A stretch of DNA of 5,625 nt. It comes from T3SED10-47 sp046483725 (GTDB lineage: Bacteria > Bipolaricaulota > Bipolaricaulia > Bipolaricaulales > Bipolaricaulaceae). The notes below the pieces were generated by a model, which was not told the DNA's origin, did no database searches, and saw only the letters and a list, made by a program, of their open reading frames with translations. The stretch lies in the NCBI GenBank assembly GCA_046483725.1, contig JAWOCQ010000069.1, positions 1-5,625 on the forward strand. The letters are read 5' to 3'. The number at the start of each line of letters is the position of its first letter. The first letter of the stretch is position 1. Positions 1 to 5,622 of the stretch are shown piece after piece. A program made the position numbers and the translations under genes.

Positions 1-55
1 GCAACCCCGCCATAGCTTCCAGCCGCTTCATCGCCTGCTCGTCCAGCACGCTCAC
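1..55 (-). CDS. Unidentified protein, N-terminal fragment, coupled to recG
   Basis: The complement strand has a GTG start at 55-53 that overlaps the recG TGA (54-52) in a GTGA arrangement typical of translationally coupled genes. The readable N-terminus is MSVLDEQAMKRLEAMAGL, after which the window ends. It is charged and probably helical, but too short to assign to a family. The 4-nt overlap suggests co-transcription and coupled translation with recG. rsmD or coaD often follow recG in bacteria, but this start does not look like either. The frame is plausible from the overlap and coding-like composition; the function is unknown. Confidence 0.6.
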   Translation of the reverse strand, partial: MSVLDEQAMKRLEAMAGL

Positions 56-2340
56 ACCCCCAGAAGCTCCAGCGTATCGCCGAAGCGCCGCTCCACCTCC
101 GCGGTAAGCTCAGGCGGCAACCCTTGCTCAGCCAACTCCTCGGCCTCCTTGCGGGCTTGTTCCAGAAGCGGAAGATCCCGCACCAAATCGGCCATCCTCA
201 GCCTCGACGCAAACCCGTGTTGGGCTGTGCCGAGCACGTCCCCAGGTCCACGGATCCTGAGGTCCTCCTCAGCGATGTCAAACCCATCGCTTAGGTCGCG
301 AAACGCCGTAAGCCTGCGTTGGCCGTCCTCTGTGGCCGGATCGGCAATGGCAAAGCATACCGCCGACTGACCGGCCCGTCCGATACGCCCGCGCAGCTGG
401 TGAAGCTGAGCCAGCCCAAACCGGTCGGCGTGCTCAATTACCAGGAATGAGGCGTCCGGAACATCAAGCCCCACCTCCACCACCGAGGTCGCCACCAAGA
501 GCCGCGCCTCCCCGGATCTAAACGCCTCCATCGCCGCCCGCTTCTCCTCGGCAGACATCCGCCCGTGCACAAGCGCCGCTCCGGCATCGGAAAACCTGCG
601 GGAAAGCTCCTCATGGGCCCGGGTCGCATCCCGCAGATCGACCTCCTCGGACTCCTCCACAAGCGGAAACACCACGTACCCTCGGCCCTCGGATTGCAAC
701 AGCTTCCCCACCTTTCCGTAGACCTCCTGCCGGCGGGACTCGGAGACCCACATAGTTTTCACCTCCGAGCGTTCCCGCGGCATCTCGTCCAAAACTGAGA
801 TGGCAAAGCGCCCGTACACGGTGAGCACCACTGTGCGGGGTATCGGAGTTGCAGACATGACCAGGACATTCGCCCCCCGCCCCTTTGACTCCAGCTGAGC
901 TCGCTGCACCACCCCGAACCGGTGCTGCTCGTCCACCACCGCCAGCCCCAATTCGCCAAAGGACACGTCCTCCTGTAACAGCGCGTGCGTGCCCACCACC
1001 ACGGGCACCTCCCCCGCCGCCAGTTCCTCCAACACACGCTTGCGCTCCTTGACCGGCATGCCTCCCACCAATAGCTCGACCCGCAAGCCCACCTTTCCCA
1101 ACAGCGCCCCCAGGACCAGTGAGTGCTGCTGGGCGAGGATCTCGGTAGGGGCCATCACCGCGGTCTGAGCACCGGCAGAATGAACGGCCACCGCCGCCCC
1201 CGCGGCGACCGCGGTCTTGCCCGAACCCACGTCCCCTTGCAAGAGACGCCACATAGGCCTGTCCGATTGCAGATCGTGCTGTACCTCGTCCAAAGCCCGC
1301 AGCTGTGCCCCGGTTAGGGAAAAGGGGAGGGCCTCAGCAAAAGCCTTTACAGACGCCTGGTCCACCTCCAGCTTCCGCGCTGGCCCTCCGGGTGCCTCCT
1401 CCCGCATGGCAAGCCCTACCTGCAGCAGGAAAAGCTCCTCGAAGGCCAAGGCCCGTCGGGCAGCCTGGAAGTCCTGCGGCCCTTCGGGGAAGTGAATGCG
1501 CTCCACCGCCTGCCTCCGCGGAACCAACCTCAGGCGGCGGCGCACGTGCTCCGGGACCACCTCCCCCAGGGCATGACCCAACGGCCCCAGATTCCGCCGG
1601 ATGAGGCCGCGCAACACCACCTGGCTCAGGCCTTCGGTGGCGGGGTAAATGGGCACCCACCGGCCGGTGTGAAAACCTGTCCCGGCCTGCTCCCACACCG
1701 GGTTTTCCATTTGGAGCTCCCCGTAGCGCACCTGGGCCTTCCCGAAAAAGGCGTACCGCTGACCTTGCTTCAGTTCCTCCCACATCCACGGCTGGTTGAA
1801 CCAGATGACGAACAAAATCCCGCCCGCATCCGCCACCGCCACCTTTACCAGCTCCAGGCCGCGCCGCACACGGATGCGTGACTTGGCCTGCACCACTCCT
1901 TCCACGGTGGCAGTAACCCCGTCGGCAAGCTGGGCAATGGAAACCTGTCGCGAACGGTCCTCCAGTCGGCGGGGGAAGAAGAGAAGTAGATCCTCAACAG
2001 TCTCGATCCCCAGCCGCCGCAGCTGTTTCCCGCGGCGCGTGCCTACACCCACCGCCCTTTCCACCGGCTCCGCCAAGGTGGCCACGTCCCCTGCTGCCTC
2101 ACCGGCTTCCAGCCGCTCCAGCAAGGCCTCCAGGTCCTCGATGATCCCTTGGCGCTCCTCGCTGGATCGTTTGCCGTACCCATGCGCAGCATGAGCCCCC
2201 TCCGGCAAATGCTGTTCGAGGAAACGCTCCAGGCCTCCCGTCGCTGCTGTGTCCGCATGACCCTTGCGCCGCTCCAGCGCCAATACCTTTCGCACCAGGG
2301 CCAGCCGCTCTTCAAGGCTTCGCTCTTCAGTTGTGCGCAT
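52..2340 (-). CDS. recG: ATP-dependent DNA helicase RecG
   Basis: RecG is a superfamily 2 double-stranded DNA translocase that remodels stalled replication forks and recombination junctions in the cytoplasm. The 762-residue product has all the family landmarks. A helix-hairpin-like start of the core (GIETVEDLLLFFPRRLEDRS, about 111-130) precedes the OB-fold wedge domain (about 140-240). Walker A GDVGSGKT lies at 369-376, motif Ia-like APTEILAQQH near 397-406, Walker B as DEQH at 470-473 (the usual RecG form), motif III SATPIPRT at 496-503 and motif VI QLHQLRGRIGR at 645-655. The C-terminal segment RIRGPGDVLGTAQHG (about 695-709) matches the translocation motif region. About 85 residues precede the point where E. 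coli RecG begins; Thermotoga RecG has a comparable extension. The ATG at 2340 has no clear Shine-Dalgarno and lies about 15 nt from a possible -10 on its strand, so the leader may be very short. A GTG at codon 16 is an alternative start. The identity is secure. Confidence 0.97.
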   Translation of the reverse strand: MRTTEERSLEERLALVRKVLALERRKGHADTAATGGLERFLEQHLPEGAHAAHGYGKRSSEERQGIIEDLEALLERLEAGEAAGDVATLAEPVERAVGVGTRRGKQLRRLGIETVEDLLLFFPRRLEDRSRQVSIAQLADGVTATVEGVVQAKSRIRVRRGLELVKVAVADAGGILFVIWFNQPWMWEELKQGQRYAFFGKAQVRYGELQMENPVWEQAGTGFHTGRWVPIYPATEGLSQVVLRGLIRRNLGPLGHALGEVVPEHVRRRLRLVPRRQAVERIHFPEGPQDFQAARRALAFEELFLLQVGLAMREEAPGGPARKLEVDQASVKAFAEALPFSLTGAQLRALDEVQHDLQSDRPMWRLLQGDVGSGKTAVAAGAAVAVHSAGAQTAVMAPTEILAQQHSLVLGALLGKVGLRVELLVGGMPVKERKRVLEELAAGEVPVVVGTHALLQEDVSFGELGLAVVDEQHRFGVVQRAQLESKGRGANVLVMSATPIPRTVVLTVYGRFAISVLDEMPRERSEVKTMWVSESRRQEVYGKVGKLLQSEGRGYVVFPLVEESEEVDLRDATRAHEELSRRFSDAGAALVHGRMSAEEKRAAMEAFRSGEARLLVATSVVEVGLDVPDASFLVIEHADRFGLAQLHQLRGRIGRAGQSAVCFAIADPATEDGQRRLTAFRDLSDGFDIAEEDLRIRGPGDVLGTAQHGFASRLRMADLVRDLPLLEQARKEAEELAEQGLPPELTAEVERRFGDTLELLGV

Positions 2341-2359
2341 CCGCGGTCCGGACTATAAT
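2331..2359 (+). promoter_or_regulatory. Probable sigma70-type promoter of def-fmt
   Basis: A perfect TATAAT lies at 2354-2359 and TTGTGC at 2331-2336, separated by 17 bp. The -35 is only a partial match (TTG conserved) and overlaps the first codons of recG on the other strand. Transcription would start near 2366 and give a leader of about 30 nt carrying the def ribosome binding site. The same AT-rich block reads TATTAT at 2360-2355 on the complement and could be the recG -10, but no good -35 accompanies it there. Confidence 0.65.
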
Positions 2360-2381
2360 AAGCGTTCTCATCAAGGGACGC

Positions 2382-2388
2382 GAGGTGA
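2382..2388 (+). promoter_or_regulatory. Shine-Dalgarno site fixing the def start
   Basis: GAGGTGA lies 7 nt before the ATG at 2396. This favours the 164-residue Def over the longer open frame reaching back to 2264, which would run antisense into recG, add 44 residues unlike any Def N-terminus, and begin upstream of the promoter. Confidence 0.8.
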
Positions 2389-2395
2389 GCAACCG

Positions 2396-2890
2396 ATGAT
2401 CCGACTCTACCCAGATCCTTGCCTGCGCGTGCGCGCTGGGCCGCTCAAACCCGGCACCGCTGAGGCACGGGAAGCCTGCCGGGTGCTGCGGCAGGCCTTC
2501 GCCCAGGTGGAAGGCCTGGGGCTGGCCGCCACTCAGCTGGGGCTGCCCCACCGAGCGCTCCTTGTGCAAGTCAATGAGGAGCAGCTGCTGCTTCTCAACC
2601 CAGAGATCACGGCCCGCTCCGAAGACATGGTGGTGGACTCTGAGGGATGCCTATCCCTGCCGGGGCTGCAAGCCGGTGTTGCCAGGGCTGAGGCGGTGCA
2701 GGTGGCGGCCTTGGGGGAGAACGGATCATCGCTGGAGCTGAGCCTGGAAGGCCTAGAAGCGCGGGTTATCCAACACGAGATCGACCACCTGGACGGAGTT
2801 TTGTTCGTGGATCACATCCCGGCCGGGCTGCGCAAGCAGCTGCTGACCGGCTATCGTGCCCAGCCAGAGGAGGCGACTTCGCGCACATGA
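2396..2890 (+). CDS. def: Peptide deformylase
   Basis: Def removes the formyl group from the N-terminal methionine of nascent proteins at the ribosome, using a divalent metal (usually iron). All three signature motifs are visible in the 164-residue product: motif 1 GLGLAATQ at 40-47 with Q47, motif 2 EGCLSLPG at 83-90 with metal ligand C85, and motif 3 QHEIDHLDG at 126-134 with ligands H127 and H131 and catalytic E128. The length is close to the E. coli enzyme (about 169). The N-terminal MIRLYPDPCLR fits the family's opening strand, supporting this start. The gene follows its own promoter, and its TGA overlaps the fmt ATG (ATGA at 2887-2890), so the two are almost certainly co-transcribed and translationally coupled. 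No residue needed for catalysis is missing. Confidence 0.96.
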   Translation: MIRLYPDPCLRVRAGPLKPGTAEAREACRVLRQAFAQVEGLGLAATQLGLPHRALLVQVNEEQLLLLNPEITARSEDMVVDSEGCLSLPGLQAGVARAEAVQVAALGENGSSLELSLEGLEARVIQHEIDHLDGVLFVDHIPAGLRKQLLTGYRAQPEEATSRT

Positions 2891-3831
2891 CGGCCCCAAA
2901 GCTGATCTTCGCCGGCACCGGTCCCTTTGCCGTGCCCGTCCTGCGGGCGCTGGCCAAGCGCTGCTGGGTGGTGCAGGTCGCATCACAGCCCGATCGGCCG
3001 GCCGGGCGCGGACTTGAGGCTTGCCCCTCGGCCGTGTCCCGGGAAGCCCAGGCCCTGGAGCTCCCACTCGCCAAGCCTCGCTCCATCAACGCCCCGGAAG
3101 TCCTGGAGGACCTCCGGGAGCACCAACCCAACCTCATGGTGGTGGCGGGCTTCGGCCAGCTCCTGAAGCGCAGTGCCCTGGACCTCCCCGCAAAGGGCTG
3201 CATCAACGTCCATGGTTCTCTCCTGCCCCGGTGGCGCGGCGCTGCACCCGTAGCCCGCGCGGTGATGAACGGCGACGAAGAGACCGGCGTCACCACCATC
3301 ATCCTTGATGAGGGCATGGACACTGGGCCAATCCTCCTCCAGCGACGCACTTCCATCGGAGAGGAGGAAACGGCTGAGGAGGTAGAAGCGCGCCTGGCAG
3401 CGATGGGAGCCGAGCTCGCCGTGGAGTCAATACAAGGGCTGCTGGAAGGCTCGCTTGAACCCCAACCGCAGCCTGCCGAGGGGACAATCGCCGCCAAGCT
3501 CACCCGCGAGGAGGGGAAAGTCGACTGGGCACAGGACACCTGGACCATCCACAACCTCGTGCGCGGGACACAGCCCTGGCCGGGAGCGTGGACGAAGCTC
3601 AACGAGCGCAGGGTGAAGCTGCTTCGCTCTCGCCCTACAGACCTGCCCCCAGCCGACCACGCCCCGGGAACCGTTATTCCCGCAAAGCAAAGCCTGCTTG
3701 TCGCCACCGGCAATGGCGTCCTAGAACTCCTCTTGGTCCAGCCGGAGGGGTGCCGGCCAATGCCTGGCCAGGCCTTCCAAGCCGGCTACTGCCGCCGCGA
3801 GCCGGTCCGCCTGGGCACCTGCTCTTCATAG
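2887..3831 (+). CDS. fmt: Methionyl-tRNA formyltransferase
   Basis: Fmt transfers a formyl group from 10-formyltetrahydrofolate to initiator Met-tRNA, the substrate used to begin bacterial translation. The 314-residue length is normal. The N-terminal Rossmann-type formyltransferase domain (about 1-205) starts with KLIFAGTGPFAVPVLRAL. It carries the loop DRPAGRG at 36-42, which in E. coli Fmt contacts the tRNA acceptor end, and the signature NVHGSLLPRWRGAAP at 107-121. The catalytic N, H and D are at about 107, 109 and 145 (DEGMDTGP). The C-terminal tRNA-binding domain begins near TIAAKLTREEGKVDW (about 200-220) and includes IHNLVRGTQPWPGAW. The start overlaps the def stop, and GGAGG at 2869-2873 lies 13 nt upstream, a little far, so coupling with def probably helps initiation. 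The stop at 3829-3831 lies 1 nt from the convergent stop of the transporter remnant, leaving no room for an intergenic terminator. Confidence 0.97.
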   Translation: MTAPKLIFAGTGPFAVPVLRALAKRCWVVQVASQPDRPAGRGLEACPSAVSREAQALELPLAKPRSINAPEVLEDLREHQPNLMVVAGFGQLLKRSALDLPAKGCINVHGSLLPRWRGAAPVARAVMNGDEETGVTTIILDEGMDTGPILLQRRTSIGEEETAEEVEARLAAMGAELAVESIQGLLEGSLEPQPQPAEGTIAAKLTREEGKVDWAQDTWTIHNLVRGTQPWPGAWTKLNERRVKLLRSRPTDLPPADHAPGTVIPAKQSLLVATGNGVLELLLVQPEGCRPMPGQAFQAGYCRREPVRLGTCSS

Positions 3832-3832
3832 C

Positions 3833-4180
3833 TCACGTCCCCGCAGTCTGTGGACGCCAGATCATGAGCGCCACCGCTGCAACCACGGCCAATGCCGCCC
3901 CGAAGAAAAACGGCGCGCCGGGGCTGATCGTCTGCCACAGCGCCCCGGCGATCACCGAAGCCGGCAGGCTCAACGCCCCGATCACCGTGCTGTACGCCCC
4001 GTAGGCCGTTCCCCGAACGTGCGCCGGCACCAGATCGGCCACCAGTGCCTTGGCCGTGCCGAAGGCGATTCCGTAGTAGGCCCCATAAGCCGCATACAGC
4101 ACCCACATGTTCCATACTCGCCCGGCAATCCGAATACCTAGGTAAATAAGCGCATAGACGAGCCATCCGCCGACGATCAC
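3833..4180 (-). pseudogene. C-terminal remnant of an MFS transporter (four helices)
   Basis: The frame encodes 115 residues from a GTG at 4180 to a TGA at 3835-3833. Four hydrophobic segments are visible: about 3-18 (GGWLVYALIYLG), 25-50 (MWVLYAAYGAYYGIAFG), 58-84 and 89-109 (FFFGAALAVVAAVALMIW). The stretch VADLVPAHVRGTAYGAY followed by LPASVIAGALW is typical of the last helices of 12-helix major facilitator transporters, and RKAVIVGGW fits the loop between helices 8 and 9. The fragment thus seems to hold helices 9-12 of a protein normally near 400 residues. The coding frame is open a little upstream but meets TGA at 4228-4226, and the preceding codons do not resemble a transporter; the rubrerythrin-like gene begins 117 bp away. 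I infer a deletion remnant. A short functional membrane protein cannot be excluded because the remaining frame is intact. The substrate cannot be inferred. Confidence 0.75.
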
Positions 4181-4203
4181 GGCCTTCCGCGGCTGTTCGC
4201 CAT
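4177..4203 (-). other. Eight-codon leader frame before the MFS remnant
   Basis: On the complement strand a strong Shine-Dalgarno AAGGAGG (4214-4208) sits 4 nt before an ATG at 4203. The frame reads MANSRGRP and stops at TGA 4179-4177, which overlaps the remnant's GTG (4180-4178) as GTGA. Either the short frame couples translation to the remnant, or a one-base indel separates the true start from the remnant. SRGRP followed by VIVGGW would resemble the MFS loop 8-9 motif. The sequence elements are directly visible; expression is unproven. Confidence 0.4.
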
Positions 4204-4254
4204 CTACCCTCCTTGTGCTGTATGCTCATGGCGGACTTGAACGCACGAGTATAC

Positions 4255-4270
4255 GCAGCCCTTAGGCTGC
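4255..4270. repeat. Perfect inverted repeat upstream of the rubrerythrin-like gene
   Basis: GCAGCC and GGCTGC form a 6-bp perfect stem with a CTTA loop, followed on the plus strand by TTTAA. It lies 26 nt before the ATG at 4297. It could be a protein-binding site, a leader hairpin or a weak terminator-like element; the T run is too short for a confident terminator. The GGCT arm can alternatively pair with AGCC at 4275-4278. I saw no convincing -35/-10 pair in 4204-4296 (TTGAAC at 4237-4242 lacks a good -10 partner). Confidence 0.4.
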
Positions 4271-4286
4271 TTTAAGCCATGGACGC

Positions 4287-4293
4287 GGGAGGA
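4287..4293 (+). promoter_or_regulatory. Shine-Dalgarno site choosing the ATG at 4297
   Basis: GGGAGGA precedes the ATG at 4297 by 3 nt (core GGAGG by 4 nt). The upstream in-frame ATG at 4279 has no ribosome binding site and would place this motif inside the coding region, so 4297 is preferred. Confidence 0.7.
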
Positions 4294-4296
4294 CAA

Positions 4297-4797
4297 ATGA
4301 ACGAGAGAAGACGAGATGCGCTTAAGGGCGCCATGCTACTGGAGCAGAGAGGTCAGGAGTTCTACAAGGCTGCGGCCCGCGAAAGCGAGGTCGCCGAAGT
4401 GAGCAAGATGTTCCAGCTACTGGCCAACGAGGAAGCACACCATCAACGCACGCTAGCCAAAGCCTATGCCGAGCTGGAGGAGACCGGCGACTTCTCCGCC
4501 CCTGCTTTGGAGAAGGCTCCGGCCGACGTGACTAACAACGTCCTCACACCCGCGGTGATGTCCGAGGTCTCCGCTGCCGGATATGAGGCCGCTGCCGTGT
4601 ATGCGGCAATGGGGTTGGAAGAGCGCGCGATTGCCTACTACCAAGAGCAGGAAAAGGCCGCAACGGACGACAAGGAGCGGAAGCTGTACAACTGGCTATC
4701 CGACTGGGAAGGGCGTCACCTCAACGCACTTTTGGCCATGGAAGAGGACATCCGCCAGCGCGTGTGGAACGACCAACATTTCTGGCCGCTTCTGTAG
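4297..4797 (+). CDS. Rubrerythrin-like ferritin-superfamily di-iron protein
   Basis: The 166-residue soluble product looks like a four-helix bundle of the ferritin/rubrerythrin superfamily. It shows two symmetrical half-motifs: ExxGxxFY at 16-23 with ExxH at 46-49 (NEEAHH), then ExxAxxYY at 108-115 with ExxH at 138-141 (WEGRH). The implied iron ligands E16, E46, H49, E108, E138 and H141 make a full di-iron set. There is no CxxC pair, so the rubredoxin electron-transfer domain of classical rubrerythrin is missing. Family members reduce hydrogen peroxide or handle iron in anaerobes; which applies here is unknown. An acidic, proline-containing insert (about 61-80) separates the halves, and the tail ends NDQHFWPLL. 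The start at 4297 follows from the ribosome binding site; ATG 4279 would add MDAGGQ. The gene stands alone between a transporter remnant and a convergent gene whose stop is 23 bp away. Confidence 0.85.
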   Translation: MNERRRDALKGAMLLEQRGQEFYKAAARESEVAEVSKMFQLLANEEAHHQRTLAKAYAELEETGDFSAPALEKAPADVTNNVLTPAVMSEVSAAGYEAAAVYAAMGLEERAIAYYQEQEKAATDDKERKLYNWLSDWEGRHLNALLAMEEDIRQRVWNDQHFWPLL

Positions 4798-4820
4798 AGG
4801 TCACCGCCGTCGAGGTTAGC

Positions 4821-5330
4821 TCACTGTGGGGTGGGCTGAAACGCCGGCGGCGTGACCCGCTCCTGCCAACTCTCCAGCTCCCCAATCCGCTGAAAAAGTC
4901 CCTCCACCTGCTCATCGAGCGATGCCACCTGCACCTCCAGCTCAACCAACCGTTCCGGTAACGCCTCCGGATCCTCGCCCACCACCACCAGGAGCTCGCG
5001 TTGTACCTCCCCTACCTCCTCCCCCAAGGAGCGAACATCACGTGCCAGCCCCTCCAACCGGCCGTCCGCGGCGTCGAAGGCGTTCTCCAGGTCGGTTATA
5101 CGGGCCAGAATCCCTAGCTGTATCTCCTCAAGCTCCGCCATTGATTGAGCCGCCTCGCCCACACCAGCAAACCGCTCTTCCCACCCTTCGATCTCCTCGT
5201 CCAACTCGGCCAAGCGCCCCTCGCTGGAGGCCAGCCTGGTCTCCATGTTCGAAAGCAACACGCCAACAGCTGTGCCCAGAGCTATCGTCAGTAGCCCCAA
5301 AACAATGGGAATTACCGCGGTGGCTCTCAC
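4821..5330 (-). CDS. Membrane-anchored coiled-coil protein of unknown function
   Basis: I do not recognise a named family. The 169-residue product begins MRATAVIPIVLGLLTIALG, a single hydrophobic segment at about 5-27 without an obvious signal peptidase site, so it looks like a signal anchor. From about 28 to 157 it is rich in E, L, A, V and R in heptad-like spacing, with a break at GEDPEALPERL (118-128) separating two coiled-coil segments. The tail is proline- and glutamine-rich (TPPAFQPTPQ). A cytoplasmic N-terminus with the coil outside is inferred from R2 and the anchor. Start: the frame is open upstream to a TAG at 5417-5415, but the only candidate is the GTG at 5330, preceded 5 nt upstream by a G-run (GGGGGG) as a weak ribosome site. 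Coiled-coil anchors of this kind act in envelope organisation or division in some bacteria, but nothing here assigns a role. Composition alone could mimic unrelated proteins. Confidence 0.75.
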   Translation of the reverse strand: MRATAVIPIVLGLLTIALGTAVGVLLSNMETRLASSEGRLAELDEEIEGWEERFAGVGEAAQSMAELEEIQLGILARITDLENAFDAADGRLEGLARDVRSLGEEVGEVQRELLVVVGEDPEALPERLVELEVQVASLDEQVEGLFQRIGELESWQERVTPPAFQPTPQ

Positions 5331-5378
5331 CTGCGCCCCCCAGCTTTTCGCCGCTTCGTGTAACCTTCTTGCCCATAC

Positions 5379-5393
5379 GCTAGGCAGCCTAGC
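5379..5393. repeat. Perfect inverted repeat upstream of the coiled-coil gene
   Basis: GCTAGG and CCTAGC form a 6-bp perfect stem around CAG. It lies 48 bp upstream of the GTG at 5330, inside the leader if transcription starts at the promoter proposed at 5458-5486. No T run follows on either strand, so it does not look like a terminator. It may be an operator or leader hairpin. Confidence 0.4.
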
Positions 5394-5457
5394 ATTCGCC
5401 TGCCCGGCATCTCCCTAATCGCGGTGACTTCCCAATTCGCTCTGTGCATTGCACCCC

Positions 5458-5486
5458 ATTTTACCCGCCAAGCGGGGGCATGCCTA
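5458..5486 (-). promoter_or_regulatory. Candidate promoter of the coiled-coil gene
   Basis: On the complement strand TAGGCA (5486-5481, four of six matches to the -35 consensus) and TAAAAT (5463-5458, five of six to -10) are separated by 17 bp. The spacer holds an inverted repeat CCCGC/GCGGG with a 3-nt loop at 5464-5476, which could be an operator. Transcription would start near 5451 and give a leader of roughly 120 nt. This is inferred from motif matches only. Confidence 0.4.
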
Positions 5487-5504
5487 CGCGCACCCTCAGA
5501 TGCC

Positions 5505-5533
5505 TTGTCCACCCGTTCCCCAACCGATAAAAT
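5505..5533 (+). promoter_or_regulatory. Probable promoter of the tRNA-Ala gene
   Basis: TTGTCC at 5505-5510 and TAAAAT at 5528-5533 are separated by exactly 17 bp. The expected start, near 5540, is about 6 nt before the mature tRNA 5' end, as is usual for a tRNA gene. It is arranged divergently from the candidate coiled-coil promoter. Confidence 0.65.
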
Positions 5534-5545
5534 TAACACACCATT

Positions 5546-5622
5546 GGGGGCGTAGCTCAGTCTGGGAGAGCACCGGCTTTGCAAGCCGGGGGTCGGCGGT
5601 TCGAGCCCGCTCGCCTCCACCA
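5546..5622 (+). tRNA. tRNA-Ala (anticodon UGC)
   Basis: The 77-nt cloverleaf is complete. Acceptor GGGGGCG (5546-5552) pairs with CGCCTCC (5612-5618). The D stem GCTC/GAGC lies at 5555-5558 and 5568-5571, the anticodon stem CCGGC/GCCGG at 5573-5577 and 5585-5589, and the loop TTTGCAA gives anticodon TGC. The T arm has stem GGCGG/CCGCT and loop TTCGAGC. The third acceptor pair is G·U (5548 with 5616), the main alanine identity element, and the discriminator base is A. CCA is encoded at 5620-5622. The window ends 3 nt later, so a downstream tRNA cluster cannot be assessed. Confidence 0.97.

Noticed and set aside
611..1252. 213-residue leftward frame inside recG
   Set aside because: Glycine- and arginine-rich shadow of recG in another frame, with no ribosome site or recognisable domain.
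2264..2395. Longer def start giving 208 residues
   Set aside because: The extra region is antisense to recG, lies partly upstream of the promoter and lacks Def similarity; GAGGTGA fixes the start at 2396.
2766..3713. 315-residue leftward frame opposite def and fmt
   Set aside because: Serine/arginine-rich antisense shadow of the well-supported fmt gene, without motifs.
3786..4229. 147-residue leftward frame overlapping the transporter remnant
   Set aside because: The MFS signature is in the other frame; this one is basic, has no membrane pattern and runs into fmt.
4255..4278. Intrinsic terminator at the GCAGCC/GGCTGC hairpin
   Set aside because: The stem is short, only three T residues follow, and no plus-strand gene ends just upstream.
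4922..5383. Proline-rich 153-residue rightward frame
   Set aside because: It is the complement of the coiled-coil gene; proline and arginine richness is the expected shadow of Glu/Leu-rich codons.
5327..5620. Leftward 97-residue frame beginning MEASGLEPPTPGLQSR
   Set aside because: It is the antisense translation of the tRNA-Ala gene, a well-known false protein pattern, and the rest is intergenic.
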